From the NCBI GenBank assembly GCA_029779755.1, contig JAKOZZ010000174.1, positions 1 to 45,446 of the forward strand: a stretch of 45,446 nucleotides of DNA. Reading direction: 5' to 3'. The translations under genes were made by a program, and so were the position numbers. The notes beneath the pieces are model-generated. The model did not search any database and was not told the DNA's origin. It was given only the letters and a program-made list of their open reading frames with translations. Source of the DNA: Pseudomonadota bacterium. Lineage in GTDB: Bacteria > Pseudomonadota > Gammaproteobacteria > Burkholderiales > Burkholderiaceae_E. Below are positions 35,827-45,335 of this stretch, piece by piece; the first letter of the stretch is position 1; every line of letters starts with the position of its first letter.

Positions 35827-37061
35827 GGCGTCCGCCGCAACGCACGTCGGTCGCCGGCTTCTCGCTGGTCGAGCTGATGGTGGCGATCACGATCGCACTG
35901 GCGGCGTCGCTCGCCATCTTCCAGACCTACGCATCGAGCGAAGAGCGCAAGCGCACCACCACCAGCGGCAGCGAAGGCCTGCAGGCCGGCGTGTTCGCAC
36001 TCGCGTCGCTGCAGCGCTCGATCATCAATGCCGGCTACAACCTCGGCGTGATCAGCGACGCGGGCTACACGTCGCCGGTGCGCCAGATCACGCCCGGCGG
36101 CGTCTACACGCTGTCGACCACGAACCCGCCCACGCCCGAGTTCCACATCGGCTGCACCGCGACGATCGGCGGTCAGCCGGTGCGCGTGGCGCCGCTGATC
36201 GCGACCGACGGCGGCAACGGCATCGCCTCCGACACGCTGGTGATCTTCTCGGGCAACAGCGCGAACGTGCCGCTGCCGATCGGCACCGAGACGGGCGGCG
36301 TGGCGGCGGGTGTGGCCACGGTGCGCCTGCGCTCCACGTTCGGCTTCGCGGTCGGCGACTGGGTGCTCGTCTACGAGCAGAGCGCCGTGATCAACGCGGG
36401 CACCGCACGTCCGCGCGCGTGCACCTTCGCCCGCGTGACGGCGCTCCCCAACGCGCCAGCGTTCAGCCCGGCCGACATCGTGCTGAGCGTGCCGACGGCG
36501 GCCGCATACGACACGCCGATGGTGATCAACATGGGGCCCAATCCCACGCTCGAGTCGTGGACGGTGGACGCCAACGGCCGGCTGATGGTCACCGACCTGA
36601 TCAACAACACGCCGGGCCAGGTGATCGCCGAGAACGTGGTGTCGATGCAGGTGCAGCTCGGCATCGACGTGGGCAACGACGACGTCGTCGACCAGTGGAT
36701 CAATCCGCCGGCGGCGGCCGGCACCTGGCTGAATCCGCCCAACCCGATGCCGGAGAACCAGATCACCGCGGCGCTGCCGGTGCCTGCAGGGGCCCGCTCG
36801 CTCAATCAGGTCAAGGCCGTGCGCGTGGGGCTGCTGGTGCGCAGTCCGCAGTTCGAGCGGCCCGACGACGCCGGCAACTGCACGACGACGCCCGCGGGGC
36901 CCGCGCAGGTGCTGCCGGCCGTGGCGGGCGCGCTGGCCAACCGGCTGCCGGACATGCCCAGCAGCGGCAACTACATGCTCGCCGGCGACCAGCGCTGCTT
37001 CCGCTACAACACCGTGAGCTCGCTGATCCCCGTGCGCAACGTCGTGCTCAGCGAGATGTAA
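35823..37061 (+). CDS. pilW: Minor pilin PilW
   Basis: The 412-residue prepilin has a leader MRRPPQRTSVAG and processing site G|FSLVELMVAITIALAASLAIFQTYASSEERKRTT. The large C-terminal domain begins EGLQAGVFALASLQRSIINAGYNLG and ends in a PilW-like VGLLVRSP...YRYNTVSS pattern (FRYNTVSSLIPVRN). It is on the long side for PilW, with extended loops of Thr/Gly/Asn. It helps prime pilus assembly with PilV, PilX and PilY1. The ATGA overlap at 35823-35826 couples it to pilV. Confidence 0.9.
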   Translation: MRRPPQRTSVAGFSLVELMVAITIALAASLAIFQTYASSEERKRTTTSGSEGLQAGVFALASLQRSIINAGYNLGVISDAGYTSPVRQITPGGVYTLSTTNPPTPEFHIGCTATIGGQPVRVAPLIATDGGNGIASDTLVIFSGNSANVPLPIGTETGGVAAGVATVRLRSTFGFAVGDWVLVYEQSAVINAGTARPRACTFARVTALPNAPAFSPADIVLSVPTAAAYDTPMVINMGPNPTLESWTVDANGRLMVTDLINNTPGQVIAENVVSMQVQLGIDVGNDDVVDQWINPPAAAGTWLNPPNPMPENQITAALPVPAGARSLNQVKAVRVGLLVRSPQFERPDDAGNCTTTPAGPAQVLPAVAGALANRLPDMPSSGNYMLAGDQRCFRYNTVSSLIPVRNVVLSEM

Positions 37062-37065
37062 GGCG

Positions 37066-37692
37066 ATGATCCGAACCGACCGATACCGTGGACCTGCCGC
37101 GCAGCGCGGCGCCTCCCTGATCGTGGCGCTGGTCTCGCTGGTGGCGATGATCGCGGCCGCCTTCGCGCTCTTCCGCTCGGTCGACAGCGCGAACCTCGCC
37201 TCGACGAACTTCCAGTTCCTGCGCAGTGCCGAGCAGAACACCGACCTGGCGATGAACGAGGCGCTGCTCGCGTACATGCAGTCGTCGCCCAACGCCGGTC
37301 TCAACGTGATGAACCGGAACGTCGACAACCCGGGCATCGCGTACTACGCGGTGCAGCAGCCGCAGACGGCCGACGGCGTCCCGACGGTGCTCGCCAACCT
37401 GCCCGCGCCGACCTGGACCGCGTCCGGGCCGTCGGCGACCGGCTGGCCCGGTGAGCAGATCGACAACGACTCCCGGCAGTTGCGCCGGTACGTGATCGAG
37501 CGTCTGTGCAACGTGGCCGGGGTCGCGTCGGCGAACTCGTGCCGGCTGTACGAATACCGGTTCATGAAGGAATGCCGCAACAACTGCAGCGCCGGAACCT
37601 CCGAGTGGCTGCCGTTCGTCCGGATCACGGTCCGCATCGACGGACCGAAGAATGCGATCGCCTACGCGCAGCTGTTCCTGAAAGGCGACTGA
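37066..37692 (+). CDS. pilX: Minor pilin PilX
   Basis: The 208-residue protein starts MIRTDRYRGPAAQRG, with the PilX_N-type segment ASLIVALVSLVAMIAAAFALFRSVDSANLASTN. PilX lacks the canonical G|FxxxE site, as here, but the helix packs like a pilin helix. Four C-terminal cysteines (LCNVAG, SCRLY, ECRNNC) may form two disulfides. It is in the pilW-pilX-pilY1 order typical of betaproteobacteria. Four bases separate it from pilW. Confidence 0.87.
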   Translation: MIRTDRYRGPAAQRGASLIVALVSLVAMIAAAFALFRSVDSANLASTNFQFLRSAEQNTDLAMNEALLAYMQSSPNAGLNVMNRNVDNPGIAYYAVQQPQTADGVPTVLANLPAPTWTASGPSATGWPGEQIDNDSRQLRRYVIERLCNVAGVASANSCRLYEYRFMKECRNNCSAGTSEWLPFVRITVRIDGPKNAIAYAQLFLKGD

Positions 37693-37717
37693 GTCCAAGC
37701 ACATGAGGAGTGTCACC

Positions 37718-40700
37718 ATGAATCGATCGCCCGCCCGCGGTCGCGCGGCACTGTCCTGCGCGCTGATCGTCTGTCTGGAGCTGCTGCCGGTGGCCCGTGC
37801 CTACGCGCAGGTGCCGGCGATCGCCGACGACCCGCTGTTCACCCTGTCGACGGTGAAGGCGAACCTCATGATGACGCTGGACAACTCCGGCTCGATGGGC
37901 TGGCAGTTCGCGCCGATGAACACCAGCGCCAACAAGAGCAAGCGCTGCTACACCAACTTCAACTACAACCGGCTGTACTACAACCCGAACAACACCTACC
38001 TGCCGCCGGTGAAGGCCGACGGCACGCGGTATCCGGACGCCAACTACAACAGCGCCTGGCTGGACGGCTTCACCACCACTGCGGGCACCCGCGACCTGCG
38101 CACGCAGTTCCCGGCCGCCAACAACTACGGCGACACGGCGCTGGGCACCGCCGCGCGCAGCGCGTACTACCACAACTACACCGGCACGTCGCCCGCCACG
38201 CCGGTGATGGGCACGTGTTACGCGGATTCCAGCTACACGCTGGTGGACATGAACCTCGCCACCACCGCGCAGAAGACCAACTTCGCCAACTGGTTCAGCT
38301 ACTACCGGTTCCGCATGAACGCGATGAAGACGTCGGCGGGCGAGGCGTTCCGGGTGGTGGACGACACGTTCCGGGTCGGCCTGCACACGATCAACAGTCC
38401 CGGCAGCACGGGCTCGAGCGGTGCGTTCCTGCGCCTCGACACCTTCACAGGCACGCAGAAGACCAACTGGTACACGCGCTTCTATCAGCAGATCGCCAGT
38501 GGCAACACGCCGCTGCGCGCCGCGCATCAGCGCATCGGTGAGTACTACCGCGCGGGCACGAGCCCGGCGGGCGGCACGGTGCCGGATCCCATCCAGTACA
38601 GCTGCCAGCAGAACTACCACCTGCTCACCACCGACGGCCAGTGGAACAGCACGGGCGCCAGCGGCACGGTCGGCTCGACCAACTTCGACAATACGCTGCC
38701 GGCGAACCCCGATCTGCTGACCGCGCTGAACGCCGAATTCGGCACCTCGTTCTCGGCGGGCAGTCCGTGGCCCCGGCCGTATCGCGAGAAGCCCGGTTCG
38801 CCGTCGACGAACACGCTGGCCGACATCTCCGCCTACTACTGGATGACCGACCTGCGTCCGACGATGACGAACAACGTGTTCACGTCGTCGAACAACATGG
38901 CGAACTGGCAGCACATGGTCACCTACGGCCTGTCGTTCTCGGAGAAGGGGACGATCGCCTACCCCACCGGCCTGCCGGCCGTAATCGCGGGTACGGCCGA
39001 CTGGCCGGTGCCGGCCGCCGACGCGGCCTCCGCGATCGACGACCTCTGGCACGCGGCGCTGATCGGGCACGGCCAGTACTTCAACGTGGCGAGTCCGCAG
39101 GAACTGGTCGATGCGCTGGGCCGCGCGATCAGCGACATCCAGGCGCGTCAGGGCTCGAACTCCGGTGCCGTGCTCACCGGCAGCGACTTCGCGCAGGGCA
39201 CGCCGATCGCGTTCCGCGCGCAGTACAAGACCGGCGAGTGGAGCGGCGATCTGCAGGCGCGCACGGTGGATCCGGCCACCGGCGTCATCTCGGCGTCGGC
39301 CGTCTGGAAGGCGCAGGAGAAGCTCGAGACGCAGGTGGCGCCCGCGGGCCCGGGCGGTGGCTGGTCGACCAACCGCAAGATCGTGACGCGCACCGATTCC
39401 ACGCTGACCGGCACCGCGGTGCGGTTCCGCGAGCCGGGCGCCTCCGGCTCGGGCGGCGCGATCACGACCGCCCAGCTGGCGACGCTCGACGCCGACACGG
39501 CCAAGGCGCAGAAGCTGCTGCACTACCTGCGCGGCGACCGCTCCAACGAGGACACGCTGGGCGTGAGCAACCTGTTCCGCCGCCGCACCTTCGTGCTGGG
39601 CGACATCGTCAGCTCCGAGCCGCGCTACGTCGGGGTACCGTCGGACACCCTGTCCGACGCCTACCACCCGGGCTACTCGGCATACAAGAGCACGGCCTCG
39701 GCGCGCACGCCGATGGTCTACGTCGGGGCCAACGACGGCATGCTGCACGCGTTCAAGGCGACCACCGGCGACGCGGACTCCGGCCAGGAGAAGTGGGCGT
39801 ACGTGCCGAGCTTCCTGTTCCGCGCCGGCGTCGACGGGCTGGGTTCGCTGGGATGGCGTCCGACGGATCCGCTGCCGAACAAGTTCTATCACCGCTTCCG
39901 CGTCGACCAGACGCCGACGATCGCCGACGTCAACTTCGGCCGGGTCAAGGGCGGTGCCAGCGTCGACTGGCGTACGATGCTCGTGTCCGGTCTGAACAAG
40001 GGCGGCAAGGGCTACTTCGCACTCGACGTCACCGATCCCGAGGCGGCCAGCGAGGATGCGCTGCGGGCCAAGGTGCTGTGGGAGTTCGACGGAAGCCAGA
40101 CCGGCGACACGTCGCGCATGGGCTACAGCTACGGACAGCCGCTGCCGATCTTCACCAACTACGGTTGGGTGGTCGCGGTCTCCTCGGGCTATCAGAACGC
40201 CACCGGCACCGGCCACATCTGGCTGCTCGATCCGCGCAACGGGCAGGTGATCAAGCGGCTGGACGTGCCCGACAACGCCGGGGCCACGCCGAGCAACCCG
40301 ATCGGCCTGGCGCACATGGAGGTGTTCTTCCAGAGCGACCGCGAGCAGCGCACGCAGGAGCTGTACGCGACCGACCTGCGCGGCAACGTCTGGCGCTGGG
40401 ACCTGAACGGCGCGACGGCGTCGGCCTGGCCCACGGACGGCGTGAAGATCGCGTCGGTGGGTGCGCCGATCACCTCGTCGCCGGCGATCGCGATGAATCC
40501 GCGCGACCGGTCCGAGCGCTGGGTGTTCTTCGGCACCGGCCGGCTGATGGCGACCGGCGACCTGTCGGGGGGCACGACCCGCACCTTCTATGCGTTCAAG
40601 GACGGCGGCGCCAACACGCCCGCCACCTTCACGACGCCGGTCGGCCGCTCCGACCTGGTGGCCGTGACGCCCAGCGGCACCGCGCCGCAGGGGCCGTCGG

Positions 40701-41083
40701 TGAAGGGCTGGTACATGGACATGACGGTCGGCGGGGGCGGGCAGATCATCATTCCGCCGCACGTCGCGCGGGGCGTGGTGATGTGGGGCGCGACGGTCCC
40801 GACCACCGACCCGTGCTCGCCCGGGGCGAACGCGGTGTTCTATGCGCGTGAGATCGGGTCCGCGGGCAACCGGCTGAATTCGGGCGACTTCTACGTGCAG
40901 CTCAACGCGCCGGTGACGAAGATCCAGGTGGCGCAGAGCAATCAGCCCGGCGGCGGGACGAATTCCCAGCGCAAGCAGTTGGCCATCGCGTCGACCTCGG
41001 GTTCCGACATCGTGATCGACGTGAACATGCAGGTCGTGCTCACCGGCGGGCGCAGCAACCTAAGATTCATCACGACGCAGTAG
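37718..41083 (+). CDS. pilY1: PilY1-type pilus tip adhesin
   Basis: The 1,121-residue protein has a signal peptide (MNRSPARGRAALSCAL...AYAQ), an N-terminal VWA-like domain with MIDAS-start DNSGSM (D55, S57, S59) and a C-terminal PilC/PilY1 beta-propeller (RRTFVLGDIVSSEPRYVG; VYVGANDGMLHAF; ELYATDLRGNVWRWDL). PilY1 sits at the pilus tip, where it promotes extension and surface sensing. In canonical members an EF-hand-like Asp/Asn loop precedes the ATDLxGNxW strand; here that stretch reads QSDREQRTQE, so the calcium site is not recognisable. AGGAG at 7 bases supports ATG 37718 over ATG 37703. It ends the minor-pilin cluster. Confidence 0.93.
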   Translation: MNRSPARGRAALSCALIVCLELLPVARAYAQVPAIADDPLFTLSTVKANLMMTLDNSGSMGWQFAPMNTSANKSKRCYTNFNYNRLYYNPNNTYLPPVKADGTRYPDANYNSAWLDGFTTTAGTRDLRTQFPAANNYGDTALGTAARSAYYHNYTGTSPATPVMGTCYADSSYTLVDMNLATTAQKTNFANWFSYYRFRMNAMKTSAGEAFRVVDDTFRVGLHTINSPGSTGSSGAFLRLDTFTGTQKTNWYTRFYQQIASGNTPLRAAHQRIGEYYRAGTSPAGGTVPDPIQYSCQQNYHLLTTDGQWNSTGASGTVGSTNFDNTLPANPDLLTALNAEFGTSFSAGSPWPRPYREKPGSPSTNTLADISAYYWMTDLRPTMTNNVFTSSNNMANWQHMVTYGLSFSEKGTIAYPTGLPAVIAGTADWPVPAADAASAIDDLWHAALIGHGQYFNVASPQELVDALGRAISDIQARQGSNSGAVLTGSDFAQGTPIAFRAQYKTGEWSGDLQARTVDPATGVISASAVWKAQEKLETQVAPAGPGGGWSTNRKIVTRTDSTLTGTAVRFREPGASGSGGAITTAQLATLDADTAKAQKLLHYLRGDRSNEDTLGVSNLFRRRTFVLGDIVSSEPRYVGVPSDTLSDAYHPGYSAYKSTASARTPMVYVGANDGMLHAFKATTGDADSGQEKWAYVPSFLFRAGVDGLGSLGWRPTDPLPNKFYHRFRVDQTPTIADVNFGRVKGGASVDWRTMLVSGLNKGGKGYFALDVTDPEAASEDALRAKVLWEFDGSQTGDTSRMGYSYGQPLPIFTNYGWVVAVSSGYQNATGTGHIWLLDPRNGQVIKRLDVPDNAGATPSNPIGLAHMEVFFQSDREQRTQELYATDLRGNVWRWDLNGATASAWPTDGVKIASVGAPITSSPAIAMNPRDRSERWVFFGTGRLMATGDLSGGTTRTFYAFKDGGANTPATFTTPVGRSDLVAVTPSGTAPQGPSVKGWYMDMTVGGGGQIIIPPHVARGVVMWGATVPTTDPCSPGANAVFYAREIGSAGNRLNSGDFYVQLNAPVTKIQVAQSNQPGGGTNSQRKQLAIASTSGSDIVIDVNMQVVLTGGRSNLRFITTQ

Positions 41084-41150
41084 CCGCGATGGAGCACGGT
41101 CCCGCCTGAAGCCGCCTGTCGAAGCTTCATCGCGGGCCGTGCCGGACCGT

Positions 41151-41190
41151 GCCGGGCAGGTCCGGGCAGGTCCGGGCAGGGCCGCGCAGG
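41151..41190. repeat. 10-bp tandem repeat (4 copies)
   Basis: Four consecutive decamers of the form kCCGGGCAGG (GCCGGGCAGG, two TCCGGGCAGG, then a variant GCCGCGCAGG) fill 41151-41190 in the 179-bp gap between pilY1 and the fumarylacetoacetase gene. Three G3 tracts occur. No terminator or clear promoter was seen in the same gap. Confidence 0.85.
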
Positions 41191-41262
41191 GCCGAGGACA
41201 CGCGCGAGCGCCGTACGCGCGCGGCGCTACACTCGGATCCATTCCGATCCCGAGTGTGCGCC

Positions 41263-42582
41263 ATGCCCGACCTGAACGAAACCCATTCGGCCGCGCTGCG
41301 GTCGTGGCTCGCATCGGCCCACGCGCCCGACAGCGACTTCCCGATCCAGAACCTCCCGTTCGGCGTGTTTCGCCGGCGCGGCAGCGGCGAGCCGTTCCGT
41401 GGCGGCGTGGCGATCGGAGATGCCGTCCTCGACCTCGCGGCGGCGCATGCGGCCGGCCTGTTCGACGGTGAGGCCGCGGCGGCGGCGGGCGCGGCAGCCA
41501 CGCCGACCCTCAACGCGCTGATGGCCCGAGGGCCGCGGGCCTGGTCGGCCCTGCGGCTGGCCCTGTCCCGGGTGCTGCGCGTCGGGGCCTCCGCAGAACG
41601 CACCGCACGGGCCTGCCTCGTGCCCCAGACCGATGCGGAACTCGGTCTGCCTGCGCAGGTGGGCGACTACACCGACTTCTACACCTCGATCCATCATGCG
41701 ACCCGGGTCGGTCGTCAGTTCCGGCCCGACAATCCGCTGCTGCCCAATTTCAAGTGGGTGCCCATCGGCTACCACGGCCGGACGTCGTCGCTGGTGGTGT
41801 CCGGGCACGACGTGGTGCGTCCGGTCGGGCAGCTGATGCTTCCGGGCGCCGACCGGCCGCAGCTCGCTCCCTGTCGGCGGCTCGACTTCGAGCTCGAGCT
41901 CGCGATCTGGGTCGGGCCGGGCAACGTCCTGGGCGAGCGGATCGACATCGGCGATGCGGATGCGCACGTCTTCGGCATCGGGCTGCTCAACGACTGGTCC
42001 GCACGGGACATCCAGTCCTGGGAATACCAGCCGCTCGGCCCGTTCCTGGGCAAGAACTTCCTGACCACGGTATCGCCCTGGATCGTGACGCTCGAGGCGC
42101 TGGCCCCGTTCCGGGTTCCGTTCACGCGCCCGGAGGGCGACCCTCCGCCGCTCGCCTACCTCGACAGCCCCCGCAACCGGATCGCGGGCGCCATCGACAT
42201 CCGCATGGAAGCCTCCATCGAGACCGCCGCGATGTGCGCTGCCGCCCGTGCGCCCGTGCGTCTGGCCCGTACCAGCTATCGTCATGCGTACTGGACCGTG
42301 GCGCAGATGGTCGCGCATCACACGGTCGGCGGCTGCAACCTGCAGCCCGGCGATCTGTTCGGCAGCGGCACGCAGTCCGGGCCCGCGCTGGAGGAGTCCG
42401 GATCGATGCTGGAGCTGTCCGAAGGCGGTCAGCGGCCGTTCGCACTTCCGGGGGGCGAGACGCGCGGGTTCCTCGAGGACGGAGACGACGTGATCCTGCA
42501 CGCCCACTGCGAACGGGAAGGATTCGCCCGCATCGGGTTCGGCACGTGCCGCGGCGTCGTGAGACCGGCCCGTGCGACCTGA
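41263..42582 (+). CDS. fahA: Fumarylacetoacetase
   Basis: The 439-residue enzyme has the FAH N-domain (LPFGVFRR, GVAIGDAVLDLAAAH) and catalytic domain: metal D138 (DYTDFYTS), base H145 (IHHATRVG), E210 and E212 (DFELELAIW), and D244 (LNDWSARDIQ). It cleaves fumarylacetoacetate to fumarate and acetoacetate, the last step of tyrosine/homogentisate breakdown. Homogentisate dioxygenase, which often adjoins it, is not in the window. ATG 41263 matches the family start (PIQNLPFGVF about residue 30). It is about 20 residues longer than mammalian FAH. Confidence 0.95.
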   Translation: MPDLNETHSAALRSWLASAHAPDSDFPIQNLPFGVFRRRGSGEPFRGGVAIGDAVLDLAAAHAAGLFDGEAAAAAGAAATPTLNALMARGPRAWSALRLALSRVLRVGASAERTARACLVPQTDAELGLPAQVGDYTDFYTSIHHATRVGRQFRPDNPLLPNFKWVPIGYHGRTSSLVVSGHDVVRPVGQLMLPGADRPQLAPCRRLDFELELAIWVGPGNVLGERIDIGDADAHVFGIGLLNDWSARDIQSWEYQPLGPFLGKNFLTTVSPWIVTLEALAPFRVPFTRPEGDPPPLAYLDSPRNRIAGAIDIRMEASIETAAMCAAARAPVRLARTSYRHAYWTVAQMVAHHTVGGCNLQPGDLFGSGTQSGPALEESGSMLELSEGGQRPFALPGGETRGFLEDGDDVILHAHCEREGFARIGFGTCRGVVRPARAT

Positions 42583-42733
42583 AGTCGCCGTTCTGTGACC
42601 GACTTGCTTTTCTGGACGGCGCTGCGGCCGTAGACTGTTTTCGTTGCTGCCCGGTCGGGCCGGACAGTTGGACCGCCCGGTATCCCGTGTCCTTCCGGGC
42701 GCCCGATCCGATCTTCGCGACTGCGCTGGACCC

Positions 42734-45163
42734 ATGACGACGAACCGGTCTGTCGGCCACAAGGTGTGCGTGCTGGTGACCCTCCTGGCCATGGAGAGCG
42801 CCGGCATCCCGATTGCACGCGCGCAACCGGCGTCGACGGCGCCAGCGCCCACCGAGGCGGCCGCGAGCTTCGCGCGCTCCGGGCAGCGCGGCACCCTGGC
42901 GACGCCGGCACCCGCGCGCACACCCGCCCCGGCACCGGCTCCGTCCCCCACACCAACGCCCGCTCCGGCACCGGCTCCGTCCCCCGCGCCTGCGCCCGCG
43001 CCGCAAGCGGCCCCCGCACCGGCAACCTACCGGTCGTTGCGCAGTCGATCGGCCACGCCTTCCCCGGCACCTGTACCTGCTCCGGCACCCGCACCCGCAC
43101 CCGCACCCGCACCGGCACCCGTACCGGCACCCGCACCGGCACCCGCACCCGTACCGGCACCCGCACCCGCACCCGTACCGGCACCCGCACCCGTACCGGC
43201 ACCCGCACCAGCACCAGCACCAGCACCCGCACCAGCACCAGCACCAGCACCAGCACCAGCACCAGCACCAGCACCAGCACCAGCACCAGCACCAGCGCCT
43301 GCTCCCGCGCAGTGGACCGATTCGCCGGAAGACCTGGCTTCGGCCGGCGCGCGCGCGCTCCAGGCCTCGGCGGCGTATCGCCTCGGGGCGACCGGCGCGG
43401 GGGTCACCGTGGCGATTCTCGACACGGGCGCGCAGGCCGGGCATCCGGAGTTTGCCGGACGCATGTTGCCCGGTGCGAACTTCTCCAGCGACGCGGGCGC
43501 GACGGCGCAGGACGGACACGGGCACGGGACGCACGTCGCAGGCCTCGTCGGGGCGGCGCGCGACGGGGTGCGCATGCATGGCGTCGCCTTCGGCGCGACC
43601 CTGCTGCCGGTGAAGGTCCTGTCCGACGCGGGCATCGGCGACTCGTCGATGGTCGATCGCGGTCTGTCGTATGCCGCAGCCCAGGGCGCGTTCGTCGCCA
43701 ACGTCTCGCTCGTCGCATCCGGCGCGTACGATCCGACGGCACTGCGCAGCGTCATCGACGGCGGCATGCTGATCGTCGCGGCCGCCGGCAACCAGGGGCT
43801 CGCGCATCCGGAGTGGCCGGCGCGCTACGCGAGCCAGAGCTGGGCCCGCGGGCAGATCATCGCCGTGGTGGCGGTCGATGCGAACAACACGATCGCCTGG
43901 TTCTCGAACCGGGCGGGCGACGCGCGCGATTACACACTGGCCGCCCCCGGCGTCTTGCTCGAGTCCACGGCCCTCGACGGGTACGTGACGCGCAGCGGCA
44001 CGTCGATGGCGGCCCCCCTCGTCACCGGCGCGGCCGCGCTGGTGAAGTCACGCTGGCAGTATCTGACGGCGGCGCAGGTCGCCGAGATCCTGTTCACCAC
44101 GGCGACCGATCTCGGCGAGCCCGGGACCGACGCCGTGTACGGGCGCGGCCTGGTCAACGTCGAACGTGCGATGCAGCCCGTCGGTACGGTGCAGACGCAG
44201 ACCGCGGGCGCGGGTCAGCAGCCGGTCACGGGCACGCTGTCGGGCGGTGCCCTGACGTCCGCGATCAGTCGCGCCGCTGCGGACGGTCGGCTCAAGGTGG
44301 CCGGCCTCGACGCGTTCGGGCGCGACTTCTCCGTCGATCTCGGGCGCCAGCTGCGCGTGCGTCCGTTGCTGGCAGAGGAACTGTTCGCCGTCGTCCAGCC
44401 GGCGGCTCCAGACCGGGACGACACGGTGCGGCTCGAGCGCGGCAGCGCATCGGCGCTGTTGCCGGTCGCGCATCTCGGACTCATGCACGATGCCACCACG
44501 CTGTCCGCACGCGTGCCGCTGGTGCGCGGGTGGTCGTTCGCGCCCAGCGTGGCCGTGCAGTCCGATCGGGCGTCGGCTGCGGGGATCTCGCTGGCCTACG
44601 CGACGGGGCCGGTGTCGGTCGGCGCGACGCTCACGCGGCTGAGCGAGCATCGCACGTACCTCGGGGCGACCGGTTCCGGTCTTTTCTCGATGGGCGAGGC
44701 CGCCACCCGGGTGCTCGGTCTGTTCGCGTCCGCCCGGGTCGCGCCGGGCCGTCTGGCCAGCGCATCGGTGTCGTTCGGCACGACGCCAGGCACCGGCAGT
44801 CCGCTGATGTCCCTGAGCTCGACGACCAGCGTCGCCGTGAAAGCTTCCCTGCAGCAGCGCGACGTGCTGCGCATGGGTGACATGGTGGGGGTGACGATCG
44901 AGCAGCCGATGCGTATCGTGTCCGGGGCAGCGCAGATCACCCGCATGACCGGCGTGGACGCCGATGGCGCTGCGGTGATGTCGAGCGACCGGATCGGGCT
45001 TGCCGGCGATGGCCGGGAGCTGCGGATCGGGCTGAGCTATCGGGTGCCGCTGTCGCGCACGCCCGCCGTGCAGTTGGCCGCCGTGCATCGTCGGCAGCCC
45101 GGCCACGTCGCCTCTGCGCCCGCGGAGAACGCGTTCGCCCTTCGGTATCAGGCGCGCTTCTGA
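42734..45163 (+). CDS. Secreted S8 (subtilisin-like) serine protease with Pro-Ala linker and C-terminal barrel-like domain
   Basis: The 809-residue protein has a signal peptide (MTTNRSVGHKVCVLV, cleavage near residue 30), then a Pro-Ala-rich region (about 57-192, dense from 110), then an S8 domain with D230 (AILDTGA), H264 (GHGTHVAG), oxyanion N353 (AAAGNQG) and S424 (GTSMAAP). The ~380 C-terminal residues are rich in alternating beta-type sequence and end with Arg-Phe (LRYQARF), resembling the outer-membrane barrel of S8 autotransporters, which export and anchor the protease; this is inference. Pro-Ala repeats would form a long stiff spacer. The start at ATG 42734 places the signal peptide correctly; no strong ribosome site is visible. 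It precedes a caspase-like gene. Confidence 0.82.
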   Translation: MTTNRSVGHKVCVLVTLLAMESAGIPIARAQPASTAPAPTEAAASFARSGQRGTLATPAPARTPAPAPAPSPTPTPAPAPAPSPAPAPAPQAAPAPATYRSLRSRSATPSPAPVPAPAPAPAPAPAPAPVPAPAPAPAPVPAPAPAPVPAPAPVPAPAPAPAPAPAPAPAPAPAPAPAPAPAPAPAPAPAPAQWTDSPEDLASAGARALQASAAYRLGATGAGVTVAILDTGAQAGHPEFAGRMLPGANFSSDAGATAQDGHGHGTHVAGLVGAARDGVRMHGVAFGATLLPVKVLSDAGIGDSSMVDRGLSYAAAQGAFVANVSLVASGAYDPTALRSVIDGGMLIVAAAGNQGLAHPEWPARYASQSWARGQIIAVVAVDANNTIAWFSNRAGDARDYTLAAPGVLLESTALDGYVTRSGTSMAAPLVTGAAALVKSRWQYLTAAQVAEILFTTATDLGEPGTDAVYGRGLVNVERAMQPVGTVQTQTAGAGQQPVTGTLSGGALTSAISRAAADGRLKVAGLDAFGRDFSVDLGRQLRVRPLLAEELFAVVQPAAPDRDDTVRLERGSASALLPVAHLGLMHDATTLSARVPLVRGWSFAPSVAVQSDRASAAGISLAYATGPVSVGATLTRLSEHRTYLGATGSGLFSMGEAATRVLGLFASARVAPGRLASASVSFGTTPGTGSPLMSLSSTTSVAVKASLQQRDVLRMGDMVGVTIEQPMRIVSGAAQITRMTGVDADGAAVMSSDRIGLAGDGRELRIGLSYRVPLSRTPAVQLAAVHRRQPGHVASAPAENAFALRYQARF
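43207..43296 (+). repeat. In-frame hexamer microsatellite ACCAGC
   Basis: Fifteen hexamers fill the tract: three ACCAGC, one ACCCGC, then eleven perfect ACCAGC. Each encodes one Pro-Ala pair of the protease linker. Upstream, 43075-43206, the Pro-Ala codons are varied, with ACCCGC and TACCGG units. The pure run implies recent slippage; gains or losses of units keep the frame and only change linker length. Confidence 0.93.
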
Positions 45164-45168
45164 TCCGT

Positions 45169-45191
45169 GCCGGCGGTCGCGCACCGCCGGC
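45169..45191. terminator. Hairpin after the S8 protease gene
   Basis: GCCGGCGGT (45169-45177) pairs with ACCGCCGGC (45183-45191) around CGCGC, five bases past the stop. There is no T run, so it is only terminator-like. The 172-bp gap to the next gene otherwise holds a -10-like TAGAAT at 45306-45311. Confidence 0.45.
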
Positions 45192-45335
45192 CGGCGGCCG
45201 CCGCCGGTCACCGCAGGATGTCCGCTCCGCGGATCGTGATGCACTGCAGTCGCGCGGGTGCCGCACTAGTGCTTCGGTCGGACGGACGTGTCCGGGTCTG
45301 ACCAGTAGAATTTCGTCAGGAGCGAACCGATTTCC

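Noticed and set aside
37625..40762. Very long open frame antisense to pilY1 (over 1,000 codons)
   Set aside because: Its Arg/Val/His-rich, repetitive composition and lack of motifs mark it as a shadow of GC-rich third positions; the + strand carries the real PilY1.
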